Assembly (NCBI RefSeq): GCF_001076885.1
Contig: NZ_JVDT01000162.1
Coordinates: forward strand, 1-54,200
DNA: 54,200 nucleotides
Direction of reading: 5' to 3'
From: Bacillus sp. 522_BSPC
GTDB taxonomy: Bacteria > Bacillota > Bacilli > Bacillales > Cytobacillaceae
Shown here: in pieces, positions 11,331 through 19,845 of the stretch
Numbering within the stretch: the first letter of the stretch is position 1
Layout of the letters: each line of letters begins with the position of its first letter
The notes under the pieces: model-generated
Told to the model about the DNA's origin: nothing
The model's input: the letters and a program-made list of their open reading frames with translations, nothing else
Database searches by the model: none
Position numbers and translations under genes: made by a program

Positions 11331-12935
11331 ATGAGGCCTAATAATACTAAATCATACTTTAGATGTATCTTACTGGTAATGATTGCAGTAGTAATTTTAA
11401 CAGCATGTAATGGGAATAAATCAACAAGTTCTAATGAAACTCAAAGCTTAGTAATTGCAATGTCTGCTTCTAATATACCAAGCCCTGATACTACACCTAC
11501 GGAAGGGTATGAAGGTTATCGTTTTGTTGGTCACCAACTATATGATGGTTTAGTAGGTTGGGATTTAACACAAGGTGAACAACCAGCAGACATAACTGCA
11601 GGATTAGCAGAGTCATGGGAAACATCTGAAGAGGATCCTACTATTTGGACTTTTCATTTACGTGAGAATGTAACATTCCATGATGGAAGCCCGTTTAATG
11701 CTGATTCTGTTGTGTTTGCCTTTGATAGAATAAGTAATCCAGATTCAGAGTTTTATAATGCAAGTGTTGCTGGTGGAGTTTTATCTTATTTAAAGTATGT
11801 AGAAAGTTACGAAAAAATTGATGATTATACTTTTCAAATTAAAACAACGGAACCCTACAGTTTTTTACCCTATGATTTAACGTTTATTTTAATTCCTAGC
11901 ACGGAAGCAGTAAAAGAATATGGGGAAGATTATGTAAGTCACCCATCTGGGACTGGTCCATTTAAATTCGTAAGCATGAGTCAAGGGGAAGAGTTGGTGA
12001 TGGAAAAAAATGAATCCTATTGGGGTGAGATACCGAAAGTAGATCAAGTTATCTTAAAGCCGATGCCAGATGCTTCTTCTAGATTAGCAGGATTACAATC
12101 AGGCCAAGTAAACTGGGCAGAAATACCTCCAACAGAATCTATAGACCAATTAAAGTCATCGGGATTCCAAGTATTATTAAATGACTATCCACACATTTGG
12201 CCATATTTGTTAAATCTGAAAGAAGAACCATGGAATGATGTAAGGGTGAGACAAGCAGCAAATTATGCTATTGACCGCGATGCTTTAGCGAACTCTTTAT
12301 TAAATGGTGTTGCTAAACCTGCTACCCAAGTTTTATACGAGGGGCATCCTTGGTATAACGAAGAAGCTACACAATATACTTATGATCCAGAAAAAGCAAA
12401 AGAACTGCTAAAAGAAGCAGGATATCCTAATGGTTTTGATACAACTTTTGTTGTACCAACTAGTGGTTCTGGTAATATGTGGCCATTAGAAATGAATGAA
12501 TTTGTTCAAAAAAATCTTAAAGAAGTAGGAATTAATGTGGAAATTGAAGCGATTGAGTGGCAGACATTAATTACAGAGTATCGTGCTGGATTTCCAGATG
12601 ATAGAGAAGTAGGGGCTTATAATATTTCCTTAGCACCAATTGCTCCTTGGGTATTTGACCGCTATTTTGCAACAAGTTCATTTATACCAAATGGATCAAA
12701 TATTATGGAATATTCGAATGAAGAATTAGATGAAGTTATTCAGAAAGCTCGTGAAACCTTTGATACAGTTGAAAGGGATCAATACTTAAAAGAAGCTGGA
12801 AAGATAGTCGCTGATGATGCACCTTGGATATTTGTTGTACATGATCTAAATTTAAGAGTGTTATCAGAAAATGTAAAAGGATTTGTGCAACCACAATCAT
12901 GGTTTGCAGATTTAAAAACTATTTCTATTGAATAA
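11331..12935 (+). CDS. ABC importer substrate-binding lipoprotein, family 5
   Basis: 534 residues. The N-terminal signal ends in a lipobox, VVILTAC-NG, with the lipidated Cys about residue 26. The mature part has the family-5 (OppA/DppA/NikA) pattern, including GLAESWETSEEDPTIWTFHL, VTFHDGSPFNADSVVFAFDR and VRQAANYAIDRDAL. It would be tethered outside the membrane and capture the transported compound. Family-5 proteins bind peptides but also glutathione, nickel chelates, opines and sugars, so peptide uptake should not be assumed. It is third in the operon. Confidence 0.92.
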   Translation: MRPNNTKSYFRCILLVMIAVVILTACNGNKSTSSNETQSLVIAMSASNIPSPDTTPTEGYEGYRFVGHQLYDGLVGWDLTQGEQPADITAGLAESWETSEEDPTIWTFHLRENVTFHDGSPFNADSVVFAFDRISNPDSEFYNASVAGGVLSYLKYVESYEKIDDYTFQIKTTEPYSFLPYDLTFILIPSTEAVKEYGEDYVSHPSGTGPFKFVSMSQGEELVMEKNESYWGEIPKVDQVILKPMPDASSRLAGLQSGQVNWAEIPPTESIDQLKSSGFQVLLNDYPHIWPYLLNLKEEPWNDVRVRQAANYAIDRDALANSLLNGVAKPATQVLYEGHPWYNEEATQYTYDPEKAKELLKEAGYPNGFDTTFVVPTSGSGNMWPLEMNEFVQKNLKEVGINVEIEAIEWQTLITEYRAGFPDDREVGAYNISLAPIAPWVFDRYFATSSFIPNGSNIMEYSNEELDEVIQKARETFDTVERDQYLKEAGKIVADDAPWIFVVHDLNLRVLSENVKGFVQPQSWFADLKTISIE

Positions 12936-12977
12936 CTGAAGATACATTTATAAAGATAATAAAAAGAAGGTGAATAG

Positions 12978-13922
12978 ATGGCTGGTTTTATTCTGAAAAG
13001 ATGCTTGCTCATGATTCCTACTTTATTAGGTGTTACTGTTATTGTATTTCTAATGCTACAAATAGTTCCAGGAGATCCTGTAAACTCGTTGCTTTCACCT
13101 GATGCAACTGAAGAGGACCGTCAGAGAATTGAACAAGAACTAGGGTTAGATAAGTCTTTGGTCGTTCAGTATTTTAGTTGGATAGGTAATACCCTACAAG
13201 GAGATTTCGGGAGGTCTATTATTAAACAGTTAGCGGTTAATGATTTATTATTTGATGCATTGGGAAATACCTTTATATTAGCCTTTGGAGCAGCAGTTTT
13301 TGCTTTCAGTTTGAGTTTGATAATTGGAGTTTATAGTGCTTATCATCCTAAATCATGGATAGCTTCTCTCGGTAATATTATTGGTCTTACAGGTGTAAGT
13401 ATTCCAAACTTTTGGGCAGCACTTATTTTAATAGGAATTTTTTCTGTTATGTTGGGTTGGCTCCCTTCAGCAGGAATGAAAGGTATTGGAGGGGGAGGCA
13501 TAAGTGATACAATTACTCATTTAATACTACCTGCCATAGCAGTAGGAATGACTACTTTAGGAGTAATGACAAGAATGATTAGAAGTTCAGTAGTAGATCT
13601 CTTGCAAAAGGATTTTATCATTACTTTACAAGCAAAAGGAGCAGGTTCTTTTATTATCTTAATGCATGTATTGAAAAATTGTACGCCAACGATTTTAACT
13701 GTAGCAGGATTACAAGTAGGGTATTTGATAGGTGGGTCTGTATTGGTTGAAACAGTATTTTCCTGGCCAGGAGTAGGACAGTTAATCTATCAAGGGATAA
13801 GTCAAAGGGATTTTCCTATTATTCAGGCAGGAGTACTAGTAATAAGTATTTTATTTGTATTAATCAATCTTATCGTTGATATTTTACATGCTGTTGTTGA
13901 TCCAAGAATACGCCAAGCATAA
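12978..13922 (+). CDS. ABC importer permease 1 (DppB-like)
   Basis: 314 residues. The DppB/OppB start is MAGFILKRCLLMIPTLLGVT, followed by a periplasmic-type loop with LGLDKSLVVQYFSWI. About six membrane spans follow, and the EAA-like coupling loop includes DFIITLQAKGAG. Shine-Dalgarno AGAAGGTGA. It forms the translocation channel with the next gene product. Confidence 0.92.
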   Translation: MAGFILKRCLLMIPTLLGVTVIVFLMLQIVPGDPVNSLLSPDATEEDRQRIEQELGLDKSLVVQYFSWIGNTLQGDFGRSIIKQLAVNDLLFDALGNTFILAFGAAVFAFSLSLIIGVYSAYHPKSWIASLGNIIGLTGVSIPNFWAALILIGIFSVMLGWLPSAGMKGIGGGGISDTITHLILPAIAVGMTTLGVMTRMIRSSVVDLLQKDFIITLQAKGAGSFIILMHVLKNCTPTILTVAGLQVGYLIGGSVLVETVFSWPGVGQLIYQGISQRDFPIIQAGVLVISILFVLINLIVDILHAVVDPRIRQA

Positions 13923-13934
13923 GGAGGGAGAAAA

Positions 13935-14837
13935 ATGATAACAGAAAATACTGAACGTATTAATACTGCTACAACAATTTTAACGAGAAAAGAAAAAGAG
14001 GATTCTACAACAAAAAAAGTAATAAGGGTTTTTTGTAAGAATCGTATTGCTTTTGTTTCATTTATAGTTTTACTGATTATAATTTTTTCCTGCCTTTTAG
14101 CTCCATTAATAGCACAATATGATCCTCTTGAAGGAGAGATTACGGATAGATTGCTAGTGATAGGTTCAGAAGGTCATATTTTAGGAACAGATGAACAAGG
14201 AAGAGATATGTTAACGAGAATCCTATATGGAGGAAGGCTTAGTTTGCTAGCTGGTATTGTTCCTGTACTAATTGCTGGTTTCATTGGTAGTTTTCTCGGT
14301 ATTGTAGCAGGATACTTTGGGGGCGTTTTAAATACCATCATTATGCGAACACTCGATATATTTTATGCTTTTCCGGCTATATTGCTAGCAATTGGTATTT
14401 CTGCTGCACTAGGACAAGGAATAAATAATATAATTATTGCTATTTCTATCGTTTTTATTCCCCCAGTAGCTAGAATAGCAGAATCAGCAGTAAAGGGGGT
14501 GAGGGAAGAAGAATTTATAGAAGCTGCAAAATCAAGTGGAGCAAGAAATTTCTCCATAATCCGTTATCACATCATTATGAATGTATTCAGTAGATTATTT
14601 GTGTATTGTACAACACAGATTAGTATAAGTCTTGTTCTTGCGTCCGGTCTAAGTTTCTTAGGTTTGGGTGTATCTCCACCAAATCCTGAATGGGGAATTA
14701 TGTTAAATAATTTGAAACAACAAATATTTATAAATCCCCTACTAACTATCATCCCAGGGTTATTTATTTTTATTACGGCCCTAGCAATTAATTTAGTGTC
14801 AGATGGATTGAGGGATGCATTAGAAATCAAAGAATAA
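13935..14837 (+). CDS. ABC importer permease 2 (DppC-like)
   Basis: 300 residues. A cytoplasmic N-terminal tail leads into the first span, then the DppC signature LGTDEQGRDMLTRILYGGRLSL. A coupling loop EFIEAAKSSGARNFSII and the family C-terminal LGLGVSPPNPEWG follow. It starts 12 bp after permease 1 behind AAGGAGGG. It partners permease 1. Confidence 0.92.
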   Translation: MITENTERINTATTILTRKEKEDSTTKKVIRVFCKNRIAFVSFIVLLIIIFSCLLAPLIAQYDPLEGEITDRLLVIGSEGHILGTDEQGRDMLTRILYGGRLSLLAGIVPVLIAGFIGSFLGIVAGYFGGVLNTIIMRTLDIFYAFPAILLAIGISAALGQGINNIIIAISIVFIPPVARIAESAVKGVREEEFIEAAKSSGARNFSIIRYHIIMNVFSRLFVYCTTQISISLVLASGLSFLGLGVSPPNPEWGIMLNNLKQQIFINPLLTIIPGLFIFITALAINLVSDGLRDALEIKE

Positions 14838-14851
14838 TAGAGGTGAGAATA

Positions 14852-15841
14852 TTGGGAGCAATACTTGAAGCAGTGGAACTTAAGAAAACATTTCCAATTA
14901 AGGGGTGGTTAGGTAAGACTAAGGGAGCTATATCAGCAGTACATGATGTATCGTTTTCCTTAAAAGAACAATCAACAATTGGAATAGTAGGAGAATCGGG
15001 TTGTGGAAAATCAACATTGGCTAGATTAATAATGCGGCTTATAGAACCAGATCAAGGCAAAGTCCTTTTTAGAGGAAAAGATATCCTGACTTTATCTGGA
15101 GCGGAGTTACAAAGTGTTCGAAAAAAAATACAAATGGTGTTTCAAAATCCTTATTCCTCGATAAATCCGAAGTTAACAATAATAGATAATGTTGCATTTA
15201 GTTTATGGGAAAATGGAGTCTCTAAGCAGGAAGCGAGAAAAAAAGCAAATTATTATCTAGAGGCAGTTGGATTACCGAGATCATACGCAACGCGATATCC
15301 GAGTAGTTTAAGTGGTGGGCAAAGGCAACGTGTAGCTATTGCAAGAGCTCTGGTTTTAGAGCCAGAAATTATTATTGCAGATGAGGCGGTTTCGGCTTTA
15401 GATAAGTCTGTACAAGCACAAGTCCTGAATTTATTGCAAGAATTAAAGACTGAATTTTCTTTATCTTTAGTGTTTATTTCACATGATTTAAATGTAGTGG
15501 AATATATAAGTGATGAAGTAATGGTCATGTATTTAGGGAAAGTAGTAGAAAAAGGTATTGCTAATCAAATATATGAAACACCAAGTCATCCTTATACAAG
15601 AGCATTATTAAATTCTGTTCCATCTATGGAAGTAGGAGTGTCTACATTAAATAATTCACCTATTACAGGAGAGTTACCAAGTCCGATGAATCCACCATCG
15701 GGTTGCAGATTTAGAACAAGATGTCCTCATGCGATTAAACAATGTTCAAACATGTACCCACCAGAAATAGAAATAAGAACAGGACAAAAAGTATCATGTA
15801 TTTTATATGAAAGCAGCTCGAGAGAAAAAGTACTACTTTAA
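14852..15841 (+). CDS. ABC importer ATPase 2 (DppF/OppF-like)
   Basis: 329 residues from TTG 14852. An upstream in-frame GTG (14843) lies inside the GAGGTGAG ribosome binding site and is less likely. Walker A GESGCGKST, Q-loop MVFQNPYSSINP, signature LSGGQRQR, Walker B IIIADEAVSALD and H-loop FISHDLN are present, with a C-terminal cysteine segment CRFRTRCPHAIKQC. Together with ATPase 1, the lipoprotein and two permeases it completes a five-gene importer. Confidence 0.92.
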   Translation: MGAILEAVELKKTFPIKGWLGKTKGAISAVHDVSFSLKEQSTIGIVGESGCGKSTLARLIMRLIEPDQGKVLFRGKDILTLSGAELQSVRKKIQMVFQNPYSSINPKLTIIDNVAFSLWENGVSKQEARKKANYYLEAVGLPRSYATRYPSSLSGGQRQRVAIARALVLEPEIIIADEAVSALDKSVQAQVLNLLQELKTEFSLSLVFISHDLNVVEYISDEVMVMYLGKVVEKGIANQIYETPSHPYTRALLNSVPSMEVGVSTLNNSPITGELPSPMNPPSGCRFRTRCPHAIKQCSNMYPPEIEIRTGQKVSCILYESSSREKVLL

Positions 15842-15872
15842 GTAGAAATAAAGATAATAAGGAGGATTAATT

Positions 15873-16499
15873 ATGAAGCAATATCTAAATCCAAATGAAA
15901 CTGTGCTAATTTTAGTAGATATTCAAAATGATTTTTGTCATGAAGAAGGTGCCTGTTCTAAAATGGGGCGTGATGTAACGGGAGCTCAAGAAATTATTCC
16001 ACAGGTAGAATTATTAATGGAGAATGCGAGAGAAATAAATATCCCCATTGTTTTTATTCAAATGACACAAGATGAACATACGATATCAGATGCATGGACT
16101 AATCGTCCAAGACCAGCAGGATATACGGACCCATTAGATATTTGCAAAAAGGGATCCTGGGGAACAGAATTTTATAAAGTGTCTCCAAGAGAAGAGGATA
16201 TCATTGTAGAAAAACATCGGTATAGTGGATTCATAGGGACAGATTTAGATATGATTTTACGAAATTTAAATTGCAAATCTATTATCTTAACTGGGGTTGC
16301 TACTAATGTTTGTGTAGAATCAACAGCAAGAGACGGATTTATGCTCGATTACCATGTAACAGTAGTTAAGGATGCTAGTGCTGGGTATATTCCGGCATTA
16401 CATGAAGCTACATTTGCTAATATTCAAAATAATTTTGGAATGGCATTGGAGACAACTGAAATAATTAATTACTGGTCTAAGTTAAAATCAATGGTTTAA
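15873..16499 (+). CDS. Isochorismatase-superfamily cysteine hydrolase (RutB/biuret-hydrolase-like)
   Basis: 208 residues. The catalytic triad is Asp16 (LILVDIQNDF), Lys114 (IIVEKHRYSGF) and Cys147 (GVATNVCVESTARDGF). The KGSWGTEF and RYSGFIGTDLD segments recall ureidoacrylate amidohydrolase RutB and biuret hydrolase, which cleave carbamoyl/ureide amide bonds, rather than true isochorismatases. It is embedded between the ABC importer and an amidase, consistent with one step in breaking down an amide- or ureide-containing substrate. Substrate inferred only from family resemblance and context. Good Shine-Dalgarno AAGGAGGA. Confidence 0.87.
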   Translation: MKQYLNPNETVLILVDIQNDFCHEEGACSKMGRDVTGAQEIIPQVELLMENAREINIPIVFIQMTQDEHTISDAWTNRPRPAGYTDPLDICKKGSWGTEFYKVSPREEDIIVEKHRYSGFIGTDLDMILRNLNCKSIILTGVATNVCVESTARDGFMLDYHVTVVKDASAGYIPALHEATFANIQNNFGMALETTEIINYWSKLKSMV

Positions 16500-16530
16500 T
16501 AGTCTATTTAAAATAGGGAGCGTGTTATAA

Positions 16531-16713
16531 ATGAATCTAGAATTATTAAAGAATATCAGTGTTGAAATAAATGGTAGAACGTTTGATCCAGCCTTAGAAA
16601 AACAATTAGAAGTTTACGCAATAGGATTACAACCTGTACTTGATGGTCTTAGAGAAGTTTCAAAAGAATTTCCATTAGCCTTAGAGCCAGCACCTGTGTA
16701 TTCTCCAGAGTAA
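16531..16713 (+). CDS. Small AtzG/GatC-like putative amidase partner
   Basis: 60 residues, a single predicted helical pair then an extended tail LALEPAPVYSPE. I recognise no enzyme motif. Size, position directly before an amidase-signature gene and the tail (helices then a Pro-rich EPAPV-type strand) resemble AtzG and GatC. These are small subunits that wrap around AtzE and GatA amidases. It has its own GGGAG ribosome binding site and starts 31 bp after the cysteine hydrolase. The relationship is an inference from layout and pattern, not a strong sequence match. Confidence 0.6.
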   Translation: MNLELLKNISVEINGRTFDPALEKQLEVYAIGLQPVLDGLREVSKEFPLALEPAPVYSPE

Positions 16714-16720
16714 GAAGAAA

Positions 16721-16759
16721 ATGCTTTCCATTAGTATGTAATGGAAAGCATAGTTTTTT
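16721..16759 (+). terminator. Intrinsic hairpin inside the operon, before amidase 2
   Basis: ATGCTTTCCATTA (16721-16733) pairs perfectly with TAATGGAAAGCAT (16739-16751), with a 5-nt loop and then AG and TTTTTT. It looks like a full terminator yet lies only 34 bp before the next co-directional gene. It may attenuate expression of amidase 2 and the exporter, or amidase 2 may have its own promoter. Confidence 0.8.
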
Positions 16760-16792
16760 AATAGAATCCATTTAGAAAGAGGGAATTAGAAA

Positions 16793-18190
16793 ATGGAAAC
16801 CGTTCAATTAATGACTATTGCAAGTATTGGTGAGCAGTTAAAAAGTAAAGAATTATCACCTGTAGAATTATTAAAAAATATGCTTAAAAGAATTAATAAA
16901 TATGAAAGTAAACTAAATACTTTTATTACCTTAATGACAGACATTGCAGAGAAACAAGCAGAAAATGCGGAAAAAGATATTATAAATGGGGACTACAAAG
17001 GTCCATTACATGGAATTCCTATTTCCCTAAAAGATATCATTGCTTATGCAAATATACCAATGACAAATGGCTCAAGAGTTAATCCTGAATATATTCCAGC
17101 TACTCATGCAACAGTAACAAAAAAATTACTAGAATCAGGTGGTGTTATCATAGGGAAAGCTCATTTACATGAATTTGCCTATAAGGGCCCACATCCGCAC
17201 TATGGATGGACGAAAAACCCTTGGGATTTAAATAGAGTACCTGGCGGATCAAGTTCTGGCTCTGGATCAGGGGTTCAAGCTGGATTCGGGCTTGCCTCTA
17301 TAGGGACAGATACAGGTGGGTCTATTCGCATGCCTGCTAGTTTATGTGGTGTTGTTGGTCTAAAACCAACTTATGGTAGAGTTAGCCGACATGGTGTAAC
17401 TCCCCTATCTTGGACATTAGATCATATTGGTCCCTTAACTAGAACATGTGAAGATGCCGCAATTCTTCTAGAAGCTATTTCAGGATATGATGTAAAAGAT
17501 GAATCATCCTATAAACATTCAAAATGGAATATCAATGGATTTAATAAAAATGAAAGCTTAAAGGGGAAAAAGCTAGGAGTTCCAGTTTCGTATATCTTTG
17601 ATTCTCTCCATGAGGATACAGCAACTTTTTTCAAAAAGGCCTTAAAAACTTTTGAATATTATGGTGCTGAAATTATACCTTTAGAAATACCTAACTTGAA
17701 TAGATTAAGAGAGGCACATAGTACAATTTTAACCTCTGAAGCGTACTCCTTTCATATGCATAATCTTGAGGGGAAAGCAGATGGTTATGGTCCTGATTTA
17801 AGACCAGCTTTTGAAATAGGGCAATTCTATACAGCTGAATCGTATATTCAAGCACAAAGGTATAGAAAAAAGATATCGCAAGAATTTAAGGAGATATTTA
17901 ATAAAGTAGATGTTATTTTGACACCAACGTTTCCTGATGTAGCTCCTGAAATAGAATTATATGAAAAAGAGGTTTCATTCTGGCGTGGAAAATTTACTTT
18001 TATTGCGAATATTTTAGGTTTACCTGCTTTGTCATTGCCATGTGGTTTTTCAAAAGAAAATCTGCCAATTGGCCTTCAAATTATAGGTTCTCCTTATTCT
18101 GAAGGTGAAGTTTTATCAATAGGTTCAGTATTTGAGCAACAAGAAGAATATTATAAAGTCCTGCCTAATGAAGTACTTTGGGAAGGGTGA
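16793..18190 (+). CDS. Amidase-signature hydrolase (amidase 2, AtzE/GatA-like)
   Basis: 465 residues. The triad is Lys80 (PISLKDIIAY), cis-Ser153 (PGGSSSGSGSG) and nucleophile Ser177 (GTDTGGSIRMP). It is clearly paralogous to amidase 1, but substrate-loop sequences differ (KGPHPHYGWTKNPW versus GGTNENEHFGPTGNPW), which suggests a different amide substrate. The preceding 60-residue gene may encode its small subunit, as with AtzE-AtzG. It starts behind AGAGGGAA. It is followed after 30 bp by an MFS exporter. Confidence 0.9.
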   Translation: METVQLMTIASIGEQLKSKELSPVELLKNMLKRINKYESKLNTFITLMTDIAEKQAENAEKDIINGDYKGPLHGIPISLKDIIAYANIPMTNGSRVNPEYIPATHATVTKKLLESGGVIIGKAHLHEFAYKGPHPHYGWTKNPWDLNRVPGGSSSGSGSGVQAGFGLASIGTDTGGSIRMPASLCGVVGLKPTYGRVSRHGVTPLSWTLDHIGPLTRTCEDAAILLEAISGYDVKDESSYKHSKWNINGFNKNESLKGKKLGVPVSYIFDSLHEDTATFFKKALKTFEYYGAEIIPLEIPNLNRLREAHSTILTSEAYSFHMHNLEGKADGYGPDLRPAFEIGQFYTAESYIQAQRYRKKISQEFKEIFNKVDVILTPTFPDVAPEIELYEKEVSFWRGKFTFIANILGLPALSLPCGFSKENLPIGLQIIGSPYSEGEVLSIGSVFEQQEEYYKVLPNEVLWEG

Positions 18191-18220
18191 TTCTAGCAAG
18201 CAAATGAAAGGAAGAGCAGT

Positions 18221-19657
18221 TTGGATGAGGAAACGAATGTAGAAACTAGAAAGACTAAGCATGGCGTTTTGATTGCCATGCTATTAGGTTCATTCAGTGT
18301 AATATTAAATAACAGTATATTAAATATTTCTATTCCGTCTTTTATGCATATGTTTGATATTAATGCAACGGAGGCACAAAATGTAATTGTTGGTTTTATG
18401 ATACCCATGATGGTAACAATGACATTATCCGGGTATATTGCTGATTTATTTACTCGAAAGCTAGTATATATACTTGGTATGTTATTGTTTTTATGTGGAT
18501 CCTTATTAGGAACTATCGCTTGGGACTTTCCATCATTAGTTATGTTTCGAGTGGTTCAGGGAATTGGTGGCGGTCTTGTAATGCCCTTGAGCATTTCCAT
18601 ATTATTTAGTTATTTTCCGAAAGAGGAAAGAGGATTTGCTACAGGAATATGGGGTGTTGCAGCGATGATGGCACCTGCTATAGGACCAACAATCGGGGGA
18701 TTAATTTTAGAGTATAGCTCTTGGAAAATGCTATTTGCAATGAATATTCCTACAAGCATTATTTGCATCTTTGCAACTAGTTACTTTATTAAAGAAAAGT
18801 GGCAGAAAAAGAAGCTTAAGTTTGATATGATGGGATTTTTATGTATTACCTTAGGTATTGTATGCTTAACGTTAGGGATTAATAGAATTCCTTATGGCTT
18901 TACAGAAAATAATTGGTTGACTATATGTCTAATTTTAGTAGGATGTATTGGATTTGTATTATTTATCTATACTGAATTACATACAAAGTTTCCCTTAATC
19001 GACTTGAGAATATTTAGAAATTCCATTTTTACTAATAGTACCATCATTGTAGCAGTTTGTACGGCTAGTCTTTTTAGTGGTGTATTATTATTACCTTTAC
19101 TTTTACAAGAAGTTCTCCATTTTAGCGCTCTGGCAACAGGTTTTATCTTATTTCCACAAGGAATTGTGATGGGCATAGCAATGACGATAGGTGGGAAAAT
19201 ATTAGATCGAAGTGGTGTAAGATTTATTTTGCCACTAGGTATATTACTGTTATCAAGTGTAACCTTCATTTTAGGTCTAACTGCTGGTAATATTAGTGAG
19301 ATGTTATTAATTACCTTATTAATAATTAGGGGATTTGGTATAGGGTTTATAAACACACCAGCTACTACAGCAGGATTAAATGCATTACCTGAATTCCAAG
19401 TATCTCGGGCAATGTCAATGAATAACGTAATAAGACAACTTATTGGAGCGATAACAATTGTGTTGTTTTCTATGTTTTTTGAAACTAGGCGGATTATATA
19501 TATGGAGCATATGTCGGAACAAGAAGCTGGTATATTATCAATACAACAATCCTTTTTAATTATGAGTATAATAATATTACTGCTCATACCATTCTCTTTA
19601 AAAATGAGCTATAAGAACAAAAAAATAAATAATATGTCGCTACGTAAATTAGGATAA
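18221..19657 (+). CDS. MFS transporter, DHA2 (EmrB/QacA) type
   Basis: 478 residues, about 14 hydrophobic spans. MFS motif A-like GYIADLFTRKLVYILGM after span 2 and motif C-type AAMMAPAIGPTIGG in span 5 mark a drug:proton antiporter. Start is TTG 18221, preceded by AAAGGAAG with 7-base spacing. It could export a toxic substrate or a product of the amidase pathway, being the last gene of that operon. Direction and substrate are inferred from family. Confidence 0.88.
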   Translation: MDEETNVETRKTKHGVLIAMLLGSFSVILNNSILNISIPSFMHMFDINATEAQNVIVGFMIPMMVTMTLSGYIADLFTRKLVYILGMLLFLCGSLLGTIAWDFPSLVMFRVVQGIGGGLVMPLSISILFSYFPKEERGFATGIWGVAAMMAPAIGPTIGGLILEYSSWKMLFAMNIPTSIICIFATSYFIKEKWQKKKLKFDMMGFLCITLGIVCLTLGINRIPYGFTENNWLTICLILVGCIGFVLFIYTELHTKFPLIDLRIFRNSIFTNSTIIVAVCTASLFSGVLLLPLLLQEVLHFSALATGFILFPQGIVMGIAMTIGGKILDRSGVRFILPLGILLLSSVTFILGLTAGNISEMLLITLLIIRGFGIGFINTPATTAGLNALPEFQVSRAMSMNNVIRQLIGAITIVLFSMFFETRRIIYMEHMSEQEAGILSIQQSFLIMSIIILLLIPFSLKMSYKNKKINNMSLRKLG

Positions 19658-19660
19658 GAT

Positions 19661-19687
19661 GGGACAAGGGGTCTGACCCCCTGTCCC
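19661..19687. repeat. GC-rich palindrome (dispersed-repeat type)
   Basis: GGGACA, A, GGGG, TCTGA, CCCC, C, TGTCCC: a 27-bp near-perfect hairpin, strikingly GC-rich against its surroundings. No T-tract follows on the plus strand. It is of the kind seen as scattered GGGACAGG...CCTGTCCC palindromes in Bacillus genomes, by memory only. Confidence 0.6.
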
Positions 19688-19759
19688 AAAAAATATGAAA
19701 AAAATAAGTGCATAAGTAGTGAAATATTTCAAGATTCGTAATACAATATGTAAAGCAAC

Positions 19760-19793
19760 AAATGCTTCCTTCTTTGAAAGAAGCATTTTTTTT
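19760..19793 (+). terminator. Terminator after the amidase/MFS operon
   Basis: AAATGCTTC and GAAGCATTT form the stem around CTTCTTTGAAA, followed by a T-run. Confidence 0.75.
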
Positions 19794-19845
19794 GGTTCAT
19801 ATTCGAAAGGATATAGAAAATTTATTGTAGGAAGGCGATAGAAAA

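Noticed and set aside
18967-19587. A 206-residue minus-strand ORF inside the DHA2 transporter gene
   Set aside because: It is a shadow of a real membrane-protein gene; no ribosome binding site and low-complexity composition.
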